Origin: Leguminivora glycinivorella
Taxonomy: Eukaryota; Arthropoda; Insecta; Lepidoptera; Tortricidae
DNA: 64,000 bases
NCBI RefSeq assembly: GCF_023078275.1
Contig: NC_062976.1
Location: forward strand, 1,302,001 to 1,366,000
Reading direction: 5' to 3'
Shown here one piece after another: positions 44,906 through 59,900 of this stretch. Both the position numbers and the translations under genes were made by a program. Within the stretch, counting starts at the first letter, position 1. Each line of letters opens with the position of its first letter. Under the pieces are notes generated by a model. It worked only from the letters and a program-made list of their open reading frames with translations, was not told the origin of the DNA and made no database searches.

Positions 44906-47900
44906 GTAAGTTACTTCTTAAAATTATTTGGTATCAGTGGTATAATTATTTAGTGTTTTAGTGAATATTCCATCTAAAGTACATTAATGTTTACGTTTAT
45001 TTCTAGTATTTGGTTATTAATGTTTACGTTTTCCTACATACATTCAACAAAAATTTGTACTACTGTTAGTTCTGTACTAGTAAGCCAAACTTGTTAGAAA
45101 CCCTATTGGAACTCAATCAATTCTCTCATTTAAAACTACCTTACCTTATTACTCACTGAGTACAATAAGTACTAACTATTTAAATACTATTACAAAGTTC
45201 ATAGACATAATGTTTTTTTTCCTCTATTTTCTAGACAGAAGTAGATGAAGCCCTAGCCAATGTCCTCACAAAGGCATGTTCTCTGGAAGGGCGGCTGCGG
45301 ACGGCGAGCCAAGCATACGCCAAGCTCGGCGAGGTGAAGGCCGACACACAGATAGCCGCAGACATGGTAGACAAGACAGCAATGTTGGCTAGAGATGTCA
45401 GTGCTAAAGTGAGGCAGCTGGATTTGGCAAGGGTATGAAGAATAAGTTTATGTTGTTCATTTGCATTTGATTATTATACCTTGTTTATTTATTTTAGTCA
45501 TACGGTTATAATTTTTTTAGCTAGGTGAAATATACTTTAACCCTTGAATTGGTAGAAATTGGGTAGATTGTGCTTTCAAACCACCCTGGCACTCACTAGA
45601 AGTCATAGAATATGTACAATATTTTAGACAAACCAAATTAAGGGTTTAACATATTTTAAAACATTTAGAGACCAAACTGACACAACAGTGCAATAGTTAT
45701 AAAATTAAATAAAAATCATTCACTGCTTCCACACTCTGTTATTGTAAATGTGCAAGAACTGATAGGACATACTCATCCACCCTTAATTATTTATTTTTTA
45801 TATGTATAGATTTATAAATACTTACTTCAATTGTTCTAGTCTCGAGTAGCAGAGTGCCAGCGCCGTGTGAACGACCTCATAGACTTGCAAGTATGCAGTG
45901 CCGGAGTAGAGGCAGCCATCAAAGCACATGACTATGAAACAGGTGAGCTATTTATTACATGGTACTATTCTCATTTTGTGGAGAAAACATAAAAAACTTT
46001 CAATCATGTTTACATTAATATGTAATAAACAAAAGTTTTAAAATAAAAGTCCTTAAACTTAGTTAGTTTATAATTTATATTTTGTTCAAAAAAGTATTAT
46101 AATTTATATTTTGTATCTAGTTAGTGTTTTATATTTTTACGTTTTCACCTATCTTTCGCTCTGTCCAAGTAGTAGGTACCCATTACTTATTATTTTTGAG
46201 ATTCTTTACCAGTCTTCTGAATAGTCAGTATCCCATCCATTTAAAGTTTTAGAGAATTTTCTTTTCACTACCATTTTTTTTTTGTTTATAAGGACATTCA
46301 TACAAACTGACTGAGTCCCACGGTAAGCTCAACAAGGCTTGTGTTTCAGATACTCGGACAACAATATATCGTCACTACTTTGAAAAAATCTCATATCTCA
46401 TGCTTCTCCTCAAAGTTAAACCGCAGTAAGTCTATATGCATTCCATGCATACTTACTACAATTTTCTGAAGATACAAGTTTTTTTCAAAGTAGTGACGAT
46501 ATGTATAATATACAAATACTTATATACATACATAGAAAACATCCATGACTCAGGAACAAATATCTGTGCTCATCACACAAATAAATGCCCTTACTGGGAT
46601 TCAAACCCGGGACCGCGGCATAGCAGGCAGGGTCACTACGCGCTAGGCCAGACATTTTATTTTTTGGGACATAATATGTCCCATTTCGTCTACAAAAATC
46701 TTATTTTATCAGATTTTTCATAAAACAGGCGCAGCGCACGTGGCCCGATTTTTAAGCATGGACCCTGGATCAGTGGCGGCAGCGAGAGCGCGGGGCGAAC
46801 ACGATCCTCGCGACGCCATGACAGCCGCACAAGCCACGCTGCGCGACCAACTCCTGCGCAAGTATGTAAACTTTAGCTAAACTACCGTAACACAGCTCTG
46901 CTAACGATTTTACATGGCGAAGGAAATATACTTTTCACCACACCAACTGGTATAGGCTTACTTTGCTATTCGAAAATAGATAGCAAAATTGCGTTTTATT
47001 CACAAGAGTGCAAAGTAATATCATACAAATTTTTACTTGATATCTTGAGCTGGGTGGTCGAATTCTATAAATGAATATTTTGAATCAAAAATATTGAATA
47101 AATTTAGAGATTTGATTAAGTTTGATGTTTTATAGTCAGTATTTTGTTCGTGTTGGTGTGGTGAAAAATTTTGTGTTTCACTTGGTGGCAAAGTTTGTTT
47201 AACCTTCGTGCCTTGAAACCTTCGCAACGCGCATTACATTTCTCGAACCACTCGCTACGCTCGCGGTTTTATATTGGAATCTTTCGCTCGCTCGGGTATC
47301 AATATTGGCACGTGCGGTTAAACAACAACTTTGCCCCCTTGTAAAACAAATAACTATTAATCGCGCCAGCTATCAACGGATGGAATGTAAACAGGACGTC
47401 GTTCATTTGCCAAGTACTCTTTTGACAGCCGAATCTTCACCTGTCTATTTGAGGAGACCATGTCAGGAGGGATGATATGCTTGATTATTAATTTGATTTC
47501 ACCTGTTATATTAAACTCAGCTGTAGGTAGTATAAGCACACCTCGGACACTGGCTATCAAATATATGAAAGAGACGCGTACCTAGCACACATTCTAAGCT
47601 CGTGTAGTTAAACGCGTACAATGCTAATGCGAGAGAGATATGACAGATCGACTGTTCGTTTTTGACAGGCGGTAACTGTGAGGTAACCGACAGGGGGTGG
47701 GCGGCACTTTCAGCGGGGAGCGGGAGTAGCCATACTGTACGATAGTACTCTTTATTACACTGTGGTATAGGTACACTAGTTCGATTCCAAGACACTTTCA
47801 GATCTTTCAACTACCGCTTGCCCAAATATCATTTAACCTCTTGAGTCCTGGAAGTATTTATTTCGAGTTTGGAACTTTTTGTTACTATAAAAGTTCAAAA

Positions 47901-50900
47901 GGACCATGGGCAAATTTGTATGGGCACTGTCCCCACCCACCAACAGAAATGAAACATGTCTCATTTAATAGATCTTGGCAAACTGATGATTTTTTAGTAT
48001 GACGAGAATCGCCCTATGTATGGGGTTTTCTTGGAAAACCGTGTTTTGTTTTTACATATTTTTTGCTCATCTCATTGAAAGTTACAAAGAGAAGGTTGAA
48101 AAAATATTATGTTACTAACAATAATACCTACTTCACAAATATATATTTAGGACAGAAATCTTGTTAAATGAGTTATTACATCCGTCTATAGGCTGCGGTG
48201 ACTGTTTACCATCTCGCAGCCCCGCATGCTTGTTTATCAATCAACTAGTATAATAAAAAAACAAAAACTTTCAATGAAATGAGCAAAAAATATGTAAAAA
48301 CAAAACACGGTTTTCCAAGTAAACCCCATACATATGGCGATCCTCGTCATAGTAAAAAATCATCAGGTTGCTAAGATCTATTAAATGAGACATGTGTCAT
48401 TTCTGTTGGTGGGTGGGGACATTTCTGCCCATGGTCCTTTTCGGAACAAGTAGAAAAAATTTACGAAGATTGAAGAGGTTAAGACTTTATTGACTTGAGT
48501 TCGCCTTTGTACTGTCTATCCTGTGTCATATTTGTGTTTTGTGTTTTGTACAATAAAGAGTTTATACATACCAGTGGCGGAGCGTCGATACAACTCGATT
48601 CCCAACGGGTTCCCTAAAATTCTCTAGTACCTGTAGAAGTCCAAACCTGTAGAAGTCCAAACAGATTCCAAAAACCCCTCCGGCTTTACCAACGAAAATT
48701 TTCACGCGCCGCCACTGATACATACATACATACATACTTGACTAACATTGGTCTCAGGTTTGAAGAAGCGGCTCGCAAGGATGATGAAGCCGCTGTGGAG
48801 CGTCTTTTCAAGCTGTTCCCCCAGATTGGACGGGCTGACGAGGGCGTTGACCTGCTCGGCAAATATCTCGCTAATAAGGTACTTACATGCATATGACAAG
48901 CAAATATTCATGAAATAAAAATGTTAATATATACATATATATATATATTTTTTTTCAGTACAGATGGTGTTTTTTTTACAGGTCAATTCACAAGAGCTGG
49001 CACGAATGGAACGAATGTTTGAATGAAAATATGCATGTGTGTGACAGATTAACCAATAAAATGGTGGCTCTTGACAGTTACGACTGTATACCAATACAGG
49101 TGTCACTCACACAATCAAAGTTTCGTTCGTTCCATTCGTGCCAGCTCTTGTGAATTGACCTGTACGCACTAGTGCGAGAAGTGGTTCATTATATGCCAGG
49201 TCGAAACTTCGGAGGCTCATCTGTACTGAAAAACGTCGTACGATACACGTGCGAAAAGTCTTCCTTTTTTACGCACTTGTATCGTAATGTACTATTATTT
49301 TACATTATGCTGCTAAGCCGCGGTACTGGGTTCGAATCCCGGTAAGGGCATTTATTTGTGTGATGAGCACAGATATTTGTTCCTGAGTCATGGATGTTTT
49401 CTATGTATATAAGTATGTATTTATCTATTTAAGTATGTATATCGTCGCTTAGCACCCATAGTACAAGCTTTGCTTAGTTTGGGGCTAAGTTGATCTGTGT
49501 AAGGTGTCCCCAATATTTATTTATTTATTTATTATAAAATCCTAACATACCTGAACTTCAATTGCAAGGAACTAAAATTCAGCATAAATTTTAACACTAA
49601 GGGCCAGTTGCATCAACCACATTTGACAGACACATCATCGTTACGCAGCAGATGTCTATGGAACTTCCTATATAATAAAATTTAACGAATGATTTAACGG
49701 TGACAGACGGTTTGATGCAAGCGGCCCTAAATCTGGCATAAGTAATTAGGTACACTGTGTACACACACAGTCGTTTTAGCGTAGAGGGTTAATCAGTGTT
49801 ATTAAATAAATAAATATTGGGGGACACCTTACACAGATCAACTTAGCCCCAAACTAAGCAACGCTTGTACTATGGGTGCTAAGCGACGATATACATACTT
49901 AAATAGATAAATACATACTTATATGCATAGAAAACATCCATGACTCAGGAACAAATATCAGTGCTCATCACACAAATAAATGCCCTTACCGGGATTCGAA
50001 CCCAGGACCGCGGCTTAGCAGGCAGGGTCACTACCGACTGAGCCAGACCGGTCGTCATCGTATTGTTATCTTACAGTCGGAGTCCGCGATCCGTCGCGCC
50101 TGCACCGTATCGGATCCGACATCCGAAGCGGCAGTCTTCGCGGACGCATTTACACGGTTACTGGAAGCAGGAGGCAGAAGCGTTGAACGAGCAAGATTAC
50201 TTGCCGCTTCAAGGGCACCTGGTCGACTGCCGAGAGCATTGGCGCTTATACAACCAGTGGTATGTATCCGTATCAGTATCTGGTCCGTGATAGCTCCGTA
50301 GTTCTACTGCATTCGCGAACCTTCACGCGATTATTGAAAGCAGGAGGCAGAAGCCTTGAACGAGTAAGATTACTAGCAGCTTCAAGGGCACCGGGTCGAC
50401 TGCCGAGAGCATTGGCGCTTATACAGCCAGTGGTACGTATCCGTATCGAATCCGTGTAGGATCCGACATCAGTTCCACGGTGTCACCGGACGCATTCACA
50501 CGGTTACTGGAAGCAGGAGGTAGAAGCGTTGAACGAGCAATATTACTAGCCGCTTCAAGGGCACCTGATCGACTGCCGAGAGCATTGGCGCTTATACAAC
50601 CAGTGGTATGTATCCGTATCAGTATCTGGTCCGTGATGGATCCGTAGTTCCACAGCATTCGCGAACCTTCACGCGATTATTGAAAGCAGCAGGCAGAAGC
50701 CTTGAACGAGTAAGATTACTAGCAGCTTCAAGGGCACCGGGTCGACTGCCGAGAGCGTTAGCGCTTATACAACTAGTGGTACGTATCCGTATCGAATCCG
50801 TATCAGATCCGGTGTCAGTTCAGCAGTATTCTTGAAGCAAGCAAAAGACGCGACGTAAGAGACAGGTTACTTCTGCTCGATTGCTGCGGGCTCTGGTGCT

Positions 50901-53900
50901 TATAGGTACAACCTGTGGTACGTATCAGTGCCTGATTCGCGTTGGATCCGACATTCGTTGTTCCGCAGTGTTCGCGGACGCTTTTACCCGTCTTCTTGAA
51001 GCACGAGAAACGTTTACACATCTGCTTGACTAAAGCAGGAGGGAGGAGCGTAAAACGAGTAAGATCACTTACTTACATCTTCCATGACACTTGGTTGGTT
51101 GCTGAGAACCCTTGCCCTTAATCAGCTTGTTGCGCGTACCTAATGCGAGCAGTGGAAGAAATTGGGTGAATCAAATTTTTCTTGCCTGTTATTGCCATGG
51201 TTACGGTCCCCTGAATCAGGCTGGTTTTATGCAAAATTATGCAACTTAAACTATTCAAACATGCATTTTTCTGGTGTTAACAAGCCCTTAATTTGCCACC
51301 TTCAAACAGTGACTACATGCATGCTTGCATAATTTCAGTAGCATAATTTTGCATAAAACCAGCGTGACTCAGGGGACCGTAACCATGCCAATAACAGGCA
51401 AGAAAAAGTTGATTCACCCAATTACTGGCACCTCAAGAGGTTCTAATACTTAGATATACAACCAGTACTGGACTTGACGTCAGATACGCACCAGCTAAAT
51501 AAAATGCGAGGAAAGAACCTATATTCCTTGCCGGCGGCTATATTTCCGAGCTCAATAACCCGGCAACCTTCAAATCTAGGGTGAACACTTGAACAGGCAT
51601 CTTTTCATTCCATTTATAATAATAAAAACAGTTGTCATTTTCTTTTCTTATTGGGTAAATATTTTCTTCCAGATTTGCGCAGGCGGTCGCCGCGTCTACC
51701 ACGAATTAGTAGCAGCGCGACTGACTAACGCCCGACGCTCTGCGCTCCACGCCGAGCCAGTTTTAGCGGAGTTAGCACTTGCTCACTCTACCATACATCT
51801 GTACTTCACATTCGTGAGACGAAGGGCTGAGGTAAGCCTGCAAATCATCCAAAACACGTACCAAAAACTATACAACAAACTTTTTTAGTAAAACACATCA
51901 AATCAAAATCTTCACTTCGCGTTTGTCAGTAGAAGGTCCGAGGTAAGCCAGTATCCGTATCAGTACGTATCAGTACCGGATCCGGCCACAGACCGTATTC
52001 CACGAGCTAGTAGCGGCATCATACAAAATACAAAACAAGTCAGTAATAATAGCAATCAGTATCCGTATTCGATACGGTTACACTTACACCATAAATTAAA
52101 TATAACAAGATCATACCATCCGCATATCATAGACCGCGCTTACACTCCACCACACTCATAGATGGCGCCACAAAAAAATGTCTTGTAGCTTTCGATTATA
52201 CTTGTAGATGGCGTTAAGTGTCACTTTTGACATAGATTTACGGCTCGGAATTGACACTTAATGCCAATCTACAAATAATCGGTGGCAACAAGGAATTTTT
52301 TGTGGCGCCATCTATGTGTGGTGGAGTGTAAGCGCGTTCGTAGGCGGTCGCATCTTAATGTATGGGATGATATCATCTTGTTATATTTAATTTATGCTTA
52401 CACTCAAAATTTGAGAACAAATATAAAAGTCATAATTCACTTAAAAGTTATGAGTTAAATTTGTATTAGTTTAAATCAACACCTCTCACATTTTATCATT
52501 AAAACTGAAACGTGAAAATATCAAGTGATGTTACACATATGATCCAGGCGGATGCATCAACAGTGGACGAGGAAACGAAGAAGTCGTGCATAGCGGCCAC
52601 AGAGAAGATCATCGCAGACTGTGACCTCACCAGGACCGCGCAGGACTTGCTGGGACATTACCTCGCCTTGGAAAGGTGGGTACACTTACCAGATTACCTG
52701 CAGGGGACCCTACTCATAGTGTTGTGTTCCTGGCGGTGAGTAAGGCTGCCAGAGCTCAACGAAGGTGCGGTGTGCTGACCACGGGAGGACTTACGGAACT
52801 AATTTGTTCCGTCTATTGTCCTCTAAGTCGTCGGCAACCCGAACCCTCCTTGGAACTTGTACTCTCCTTTTTGCTGTGTACTTATACTTAACACAGCAAA
52901 AGGTAGTGTACAAGTTTCTAATGGGGTGGCAATGCGCATATGACACTCTTTGAGTTGCAGGCGTCCATAGGTTACGGTGACCGCTTTCCATCAGGCGGAC
53001 CGTATGCTTGTTTGCCACCGATGTAGCATTAAAAAAAGGGGGATTAAAAGAGTCAATATGAGGAGTATTATGTTTAACGAGTCTACGCTGGTGGACGTTA
53101 CTTAATATTACTTTCGCTACCAAGAACCCGACTGTCGGGCACACCGCTCGTAGAAGCGTAGCCGATTACATGGGGAAACCCGTATGTAGCGAAAATGTCG
53201 TAGCGCCGCGTAGAGCCCGGTTTCGAAAGTGTTAATAGTACCTGAGCGACCGAGCTTCGCTCGGAGTTCGAAAACTAGAAAATTCGCGTTTTGCGGAACC
53301 TAAGATTAAGCTAGATCGATTTTTCACCCCCGAAAACCCCCACATAACAAATTTCAGCGAAATCGTTAGATCGGTTTTCGAGATCGGCGGTGTCGGGTGT
53401 ATACAAAATAGATAAATAAACCTGAATGACTCGTTTAAAGGTATAAGATAATTAACATAAAATACAAAACAATATTACCATGGATACCTAGGTATTCATA
53501 AATTCCATAATACATGTTTTGTACAAAAATAATGCTTCTAATTTGCGTTGTAGGTAAGACTCAAAATATTTATTTTTTATTGAAATATGCTTACAATAAT
53601 ATTCACTTTTAAGCACTAGGCGCTTTTAGCGTTTTGTCAATTTAGTGAACTTAACATATTTTTTAACTTTACCATTATTTTTTTACGATCAATATAGTTT
53701 TAGAATAAGGTAATCATTTTATTTAGCTATAGCGTGACATCACACAAAAACACATGTTTAAAAAAAATCCCAAAATGTTGTATTGTTTTTGTTTGTAGAT
53801 TCTTCTTAGAGGAGAGTGTGAGCAAAGCGCTCAAAATGGCGGCACCACAAGTCGGGGCAACCAGTTCGAGTCTCGTTGACGACGTTTTCTTCATCGCCAG

Positions 53901-56900
53901 AAAAGTTATCCGGTAAGTACATAACAGTTTATGGAGGCATTACGTTCGCCTGTTGTACTTTTATTCATAAATTCACACCTGTATTTCCAAAAGGGATAGG
54001 CACATGAAAATGATCCAGTTTTAGTGCCACCATTACCAATTAACGAGTAGAAATAAACTGAATTTATAATATTATAAGGTTCACTATTGTCTTGCAGAAA
54101 CTTTTTTCGCATATATATTTTGATTTGTTTATTTGATTTGTTTGACAGAAGTCACGTTTGGCAGAAACACCTTACGCAGAATATGATTTGGCATAAATAC
54201 TTTCAGTCTTTCACAGATTCTTATAATACAGAATCGTATGTTGGCTTCACAGACCAACCCCTATAGACATCCATTACAAGACGACTCGCGGTCACCAGCC
54301 TTACTTGTATTTGCCATGATATAAGCGCGGGCGCTCGCCGTGCACGATCAGTAGCGACCAAGTAACCGACCCGAAAGCAGCGCGTGTTTTTCGCAATAAA
54401 AAAATTGAAAAAGGGTATTTTGATGCCTTAAAGATGTCCATCTTTATTGTGAAATGGTGTGGAAAGGTAACAACAAGCTCAAATTTAAAAACAGACGGCA
54501 TTACATTCCACAAATAAGTCATATTTATAATTTATTCAGAGCCGGCATAGGTCAACTTACACTGGCTACTTAGGCGACAGTAGAGGGACAGTCATACTTC
54601 TATCCCTTTTCATCTGGCGCGACTGCCCGCCGTCCTTGAAACGACCAATCGCAGCGCGCTAAACACATTCCCCTCCCGCTCCTCGCGCCCCAAGCACTGG
54701 TGATTTGTACCGCGCACAAAATTTACAATATTCGTACTCTATAGGAGGTTGGCTTATTGTTGATGAGCATAATAGTCTTCTGGTTAGATAGTACATTCGC
54801 AGATAATATTTATACACAATATTTAGGCGGCCGGCATAAAGCTGTCCTTCTTCCCAATTTGTTTTTAACCCCCGACGGCGACGCAAAAACGACGGGGTGT
54901 TATAAGTTTGACGTGTTAGTCTGTGTGTGCGTCTGTCTGTCTGTCTGTCTGTCTGTCTGTGTGTGTGTCTGTCTGTGTCATCGTAGCTCCCGAACGAATG
55001 AACCGATTTCGATTTCGTTTTTATAATATATTAATAATATAGTATTAATAATAAATATTTGTCTGTGTGGTGACGGGTTAAGAATTTCACCACCCCCTTT
55101 CTTCCCGTGGGTGTCGTAGAAGGCGACTATGGGATATGGGTTAAATTGTGGTGTAGGCGAGAGGCTGGCAACCTGTCACTGCAATGCCATAGTTTTGTTT
55201 TCTTTTAACCCCTTATTTGCCAAGAGTAGCCCTGAAGCTTTAGTAGTTTCATGTGCTCTGCCTACTCCTTTATGGGATACAGGCGTGATTGTATGTTGTT
55301 GTTATGTAATAAATATTGGGGGACACCTTACACAGATCAACCCAACTAACTAAGCAAAGCTTGTACTATGGGTGTTAGGCGACGATATACTTGCTTATAT
55401 AGATAAATACATACATATATACATAGAAAACATCCATGACTCAGGAACAAATATCTGTGCTCATCACACAAATAAATGCCCTTACCGGGATTCGAACCGA
55501 AATTATATTAGAACTAGCTTTTGCCCGCGGCTTCGCTCGCATTAGAAAGAGACAAAAGTAGTCTATGTCACTCTCCATCCCTTCAACTATCTCCACCTAA
55601 AAAAATCACGTCGCTCCGTTTTGCCGTGAAACACGGACAAAGAAACAGACACACACACTTTCCCATTTATAATATTAGTATGTGACGGGGATAGGTCAGG
55701 ATTGGCACCATTTTCAGACATCAAGGCGTTGCTGGGTCATCGAGGATTGAGACGACGACGATAGTAATCAACTATTTATTTTACACACTTTCAATTTTAC
55801 AATAACTGATATTTAAACATATTGGTTTAGAACAATTATAGCGTGGACAGTTCCGAGGTAGCTCTAAGACTTCTTGTGGTCGGTGTAAGACCTGTGGGTC
55901 TCAGGTATCCCGGCTCCGTCATAGCGCACGAAGTGGGGACAACTCGTTGGGTGGACAACTGGTCGATTGTGACTGTCCAGCTGCAACTCTTGCGCGCTGC
56001 GCTACAATTGACTATCCTTGCCAATATCCGGTCTGTCTCCGACATATGGGTTTATGTGTTTATTTCAGTCGCAGCATATCGACAGGAAGCGTGGATGGCG
56101 CGTGCGCTGTGCTGAACGAAGTGTCCGCCTTGCTGGAGCGCGACGCGGCGGCGGCGCTGCGGCGCTGGCTGCGCGCGCCCCCGCCTGAACCACTACCCTT
56201 CCCTCCGCCGAGTCCCGCCGCAGGTTAGATATACACTCTGTCAAACAAGTCTGTCAGTAAATAAGAACAAAGAGAACTATAGGTATCCTTTTCTCTAGCA
56301 CCCTAAAGATGTTACCAGATTTTTCGGTAACAAAAAAGGAAAGTTTCATACGATCAACCTAGGACATTTTGGGAAACCTAGTGGATCTTGCTCAGCATCA
56401 TGGACTCTATCAGCCTACCAATTTTTATCAAAATCGGAGACGTGATGTACAAACTTAACGGGAATTGCTCATTTATAGAATCAGAATCAGAATCAGAATG
56501 CTTTATTTGTAAAACATAGGTACATAATTAGGTCTTAGGTCTATGAATGGTCTGAACAAACTATGTTTTGCCGGTTGGCATACAAATGTCAAAAAGGACG
56601 AGAGGCACGAGAGCAAATGAATAATATAAAATTAATAAATTACAATTAGTCAGAATTAAAATTACAATTCAAATAAATAGACACAATTAAAATTAAATAA
56701 AGATTTACAATTAAATACAAAAAATAGTCATTATACATTACTTTCTAATTGATATTTTGTATGTCACAGTCATCTAGATATTCTTTTATGGAATAATAAG
56801 CCTTATTAACAAGAAAATTAAAAAGATCTTTTTTGAATATATTCACGTCCTGTAGTCTTCGTATGTTATCTGGTAAGTTATTATAAATTCGAGGTTCCAT

Positions 56901-59900
56901 TCCAAATATACTTTTTGATAGAAGTGCTGTCTTATACAATTTGTTTTTTATATTGTCAACTTTACGAGCACTGTTAAATTTTGTGTATTGTCCTATATTC
57001 GTTTTGACATATAATGCTGTTTCATATATATATAGGGATGGAAGAGTTAAAATTCTTAATTCAGTAAATAAATCTTTACATGGTTCAAATTTGTTTCTGC
57101 CACACATTGAACGTATACATTTCTTTTGACTTATAAATGCTAAATCTCTGTCTGTTGAGTTTCCCCAGAAAATTAAACCATATCTTAAAGTTGACGTGAC
57201 GTACGCGTGATAGGAGGTTAGGACAGCAGATTGGTTTACTACCTTTCTAAGGTGATAAAGCGCATATGAAAATTTACTAAGTTTCTTACATATATTGTCA
57301 ATTTGATACTTCCATGTTAATTTATTATCTAAGCTTAATCCTAAGAATTTTGTTACGTCAGTTTCATCAATTATATGTCCCTTGTAGGATACGTTTAAAT
57401 CCGTCACTTTGTCTGTTCTTTGTTTAAAGTGCATTATTTTTGTTTTGTCCAAATTAATACAAAGATTGTTACTGTTAAGCCAATGAATAAGGGATTTTAA
57501 ACAATTGTTTATTTTTGTTTCGTATGTCAGTAAGTCTTCTCCAGTGAATATGACGGTACTATCATCGGCAAAGAGAATCATGGGTTCCTCGATAGCTAAA
57601 GGGAAATCATTTATATAAATGAGAAATAAGAGTGGTCCTAAAACACTACCTTGTGGGACGCCTGCTTTTATTTCCCTAAGATCGGATAGAGCAGTAATTT
57701 GGTTTTTTGACTTGACGCATATATAGTCCAGTTGGGTAAATTGCTTTCTCCCGGATAGGTAAGATTCAATTAAACTATAAACATTTCCTCGGATTCCATA
57801 TCTGTATAATTTAGTTAATAGTATTTTATGATCAACAAAATCGAACGCTTTGGTCATATCCATGTAGAGAGCAGACTCATGATAATGTTCAGTAAGTCAT
57901 AGATTGCCATATTTATTGATTTGTGCTTTCGGAATCCTTTTTGTTCTTGTGCGAATAAATTTTTGGTTTCAAAATAATTATTTAGATTATTATATATAAA
58001 TTTCTCGATCACTTTTGAAAACACAGGTAACAAAGCTATTGGTCTGTAATTATTCATTAATGATTTTTCACCCTTTTTGTGTAGTGGTCGTAAGATTGAT
58101 AACTTGAGTTTATCTGGAAACCTACCATATTCTATACATAGATTTACTATGTGGCTTATTGGTGATGAAACTATATTCGCGACATTTTTTATTATTACTG
58201 TGTTTATGCCGTCATAACCGGTACTTTTAGAGTTTTTTAAGGAATTAATTAGTATTCTTATGTCATCAGGAGTCGATGGTTTCATAAACATAGAATTGGA
58301 TGAGTTGTATGTCATTGTCATCTTGGGATTAATTACATTATCATTCAAATTATTTTCATCGCTTAGGTGTGTCCTATTCAATTGGTCTAGATCGTAAATG
58401 TCGGTAAAGTAGTCATTAAATTTCTGGGCAATTTGAGTAGGTTCTGTAATAGATACGTTGTCAACAATTATTTCAGCAATATTATCTTTAAGGCGTTTAT
58501 TTTTTGACGATTGTATGATGTTCCAGGTGGCTTTGGATTTATTTGCTGAATAGTAATTATAGTTTTCCTGCCTGTGGCCTATTTCACAATAGTGACAAAT
58601 GTCGCCCGACAGTGACACTTCGCCGTTCATTTCCTGTTCAACAAGGAAATATTGACGCTGAGAATCAATGTTACTTTTCAACCCAGAAATAGGCACAGAA
58701 TTGTCAGTGTTAAGTGTCAATGTCACTATTGTGAAATAGCCCACTGGTCATTACTTTCGACTGTCAGCTAAAAGTCCCTTTTGTCGAAGAATTCATCGCG
58801 CTTGTTAAAGAAACATCTGCAGCTGTGTGTTGTTTGCGTTCTCTCGGCTCCTTTCCATCACCTAATCCTACCGTAGGTAAATCAAAGTCAAGTGATACCC
58901 CTAAACTCTTCTATAGTTTACATAGAAATGGAAACACCCTAAAACAGAATCTTAGTAATATCAAATCAAATTATTTTCAAATATTTTAATTTGTATTTTT
59001 TAAGTAGTAAAACTACTATGCACTATTTTTTTTTATACCACGTAGGTGGCAAACAGGTATACGGCCCGCCTGATGGAAAGTGATCACCGTAACCTATGGA
59101 CGCCTGCAACTCAAGGGGTGTCACATGCGCGTTGCCGACCCATTAGAAACGTGTACACTCCTTTTTTGGAGAGCCCCATACTGTAGTTCAATGTTTACCC
59201 TAAAACAGCTTTGACTGCACTTAATCATCTCTGTTTACATACAATAGTTATTTGTTATACAAGTGTAACACAAAACTTTTCCCCTCACAATAGCGAGGAA
59301 ACTACAACGCAAAAAATGCGTTTATCACTGCTTCCAGTAGTTCCGCAGGTGGTAAATCATCTTTATTACTACGAGTAGATTCACCTACTTTTATCAATTT
59401 TAAAGCAATTAATTTGACTTTATTCAAGGTCAAATTACTTTACCCGCTAGTGGATAAAATGCGTTTTTACCCGCTGGTATTAGAGGACAAAACACGTGTT
59501 TCCGAGCTAGTGAGGGGAAAATTATGATTCTTATGGCATATGACGTTTATCTTAGGAGGCACGGCAGCAGCGTCATATTCAAAGGTTGACAGCGTTGACA
59601 CACTGTTGCATCACATTGTGCAATACGTCTCTACGTCATTTTGCGCCATACAGTTCTTACATTCGCCGGGTGATGCATCGACTCGTTAGCTCAGTTGGTA
59701 GAGCGCCGAATATCAATTCTGTCTCTAAACCTACTATCGGAGGTCGGAGGTTCGAATCCTTCACGAGTCAAATATTTTGTTTTTTATTTATTTTCTTAAG
59801 GAATCTAAGTAACTTTTCTTCTTTCATTTTGGTCAAAGAGTACTTTTGCACAAATTTTCTAATTGTAAGTCAAGAGACCCAGAGGTGTGTCATACTTTAT

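Noticed and set aside
50260..50830. Mutually exclusive alternative exons of COG4
   Set aside because: The extra copies have no convincing acceptor and the 173-bp step breaks the frame on read-through.
56941..57129. Plus-strand ORF over the LINE
   Set aside because: Antisense of the reverse-transcriptase ORF.
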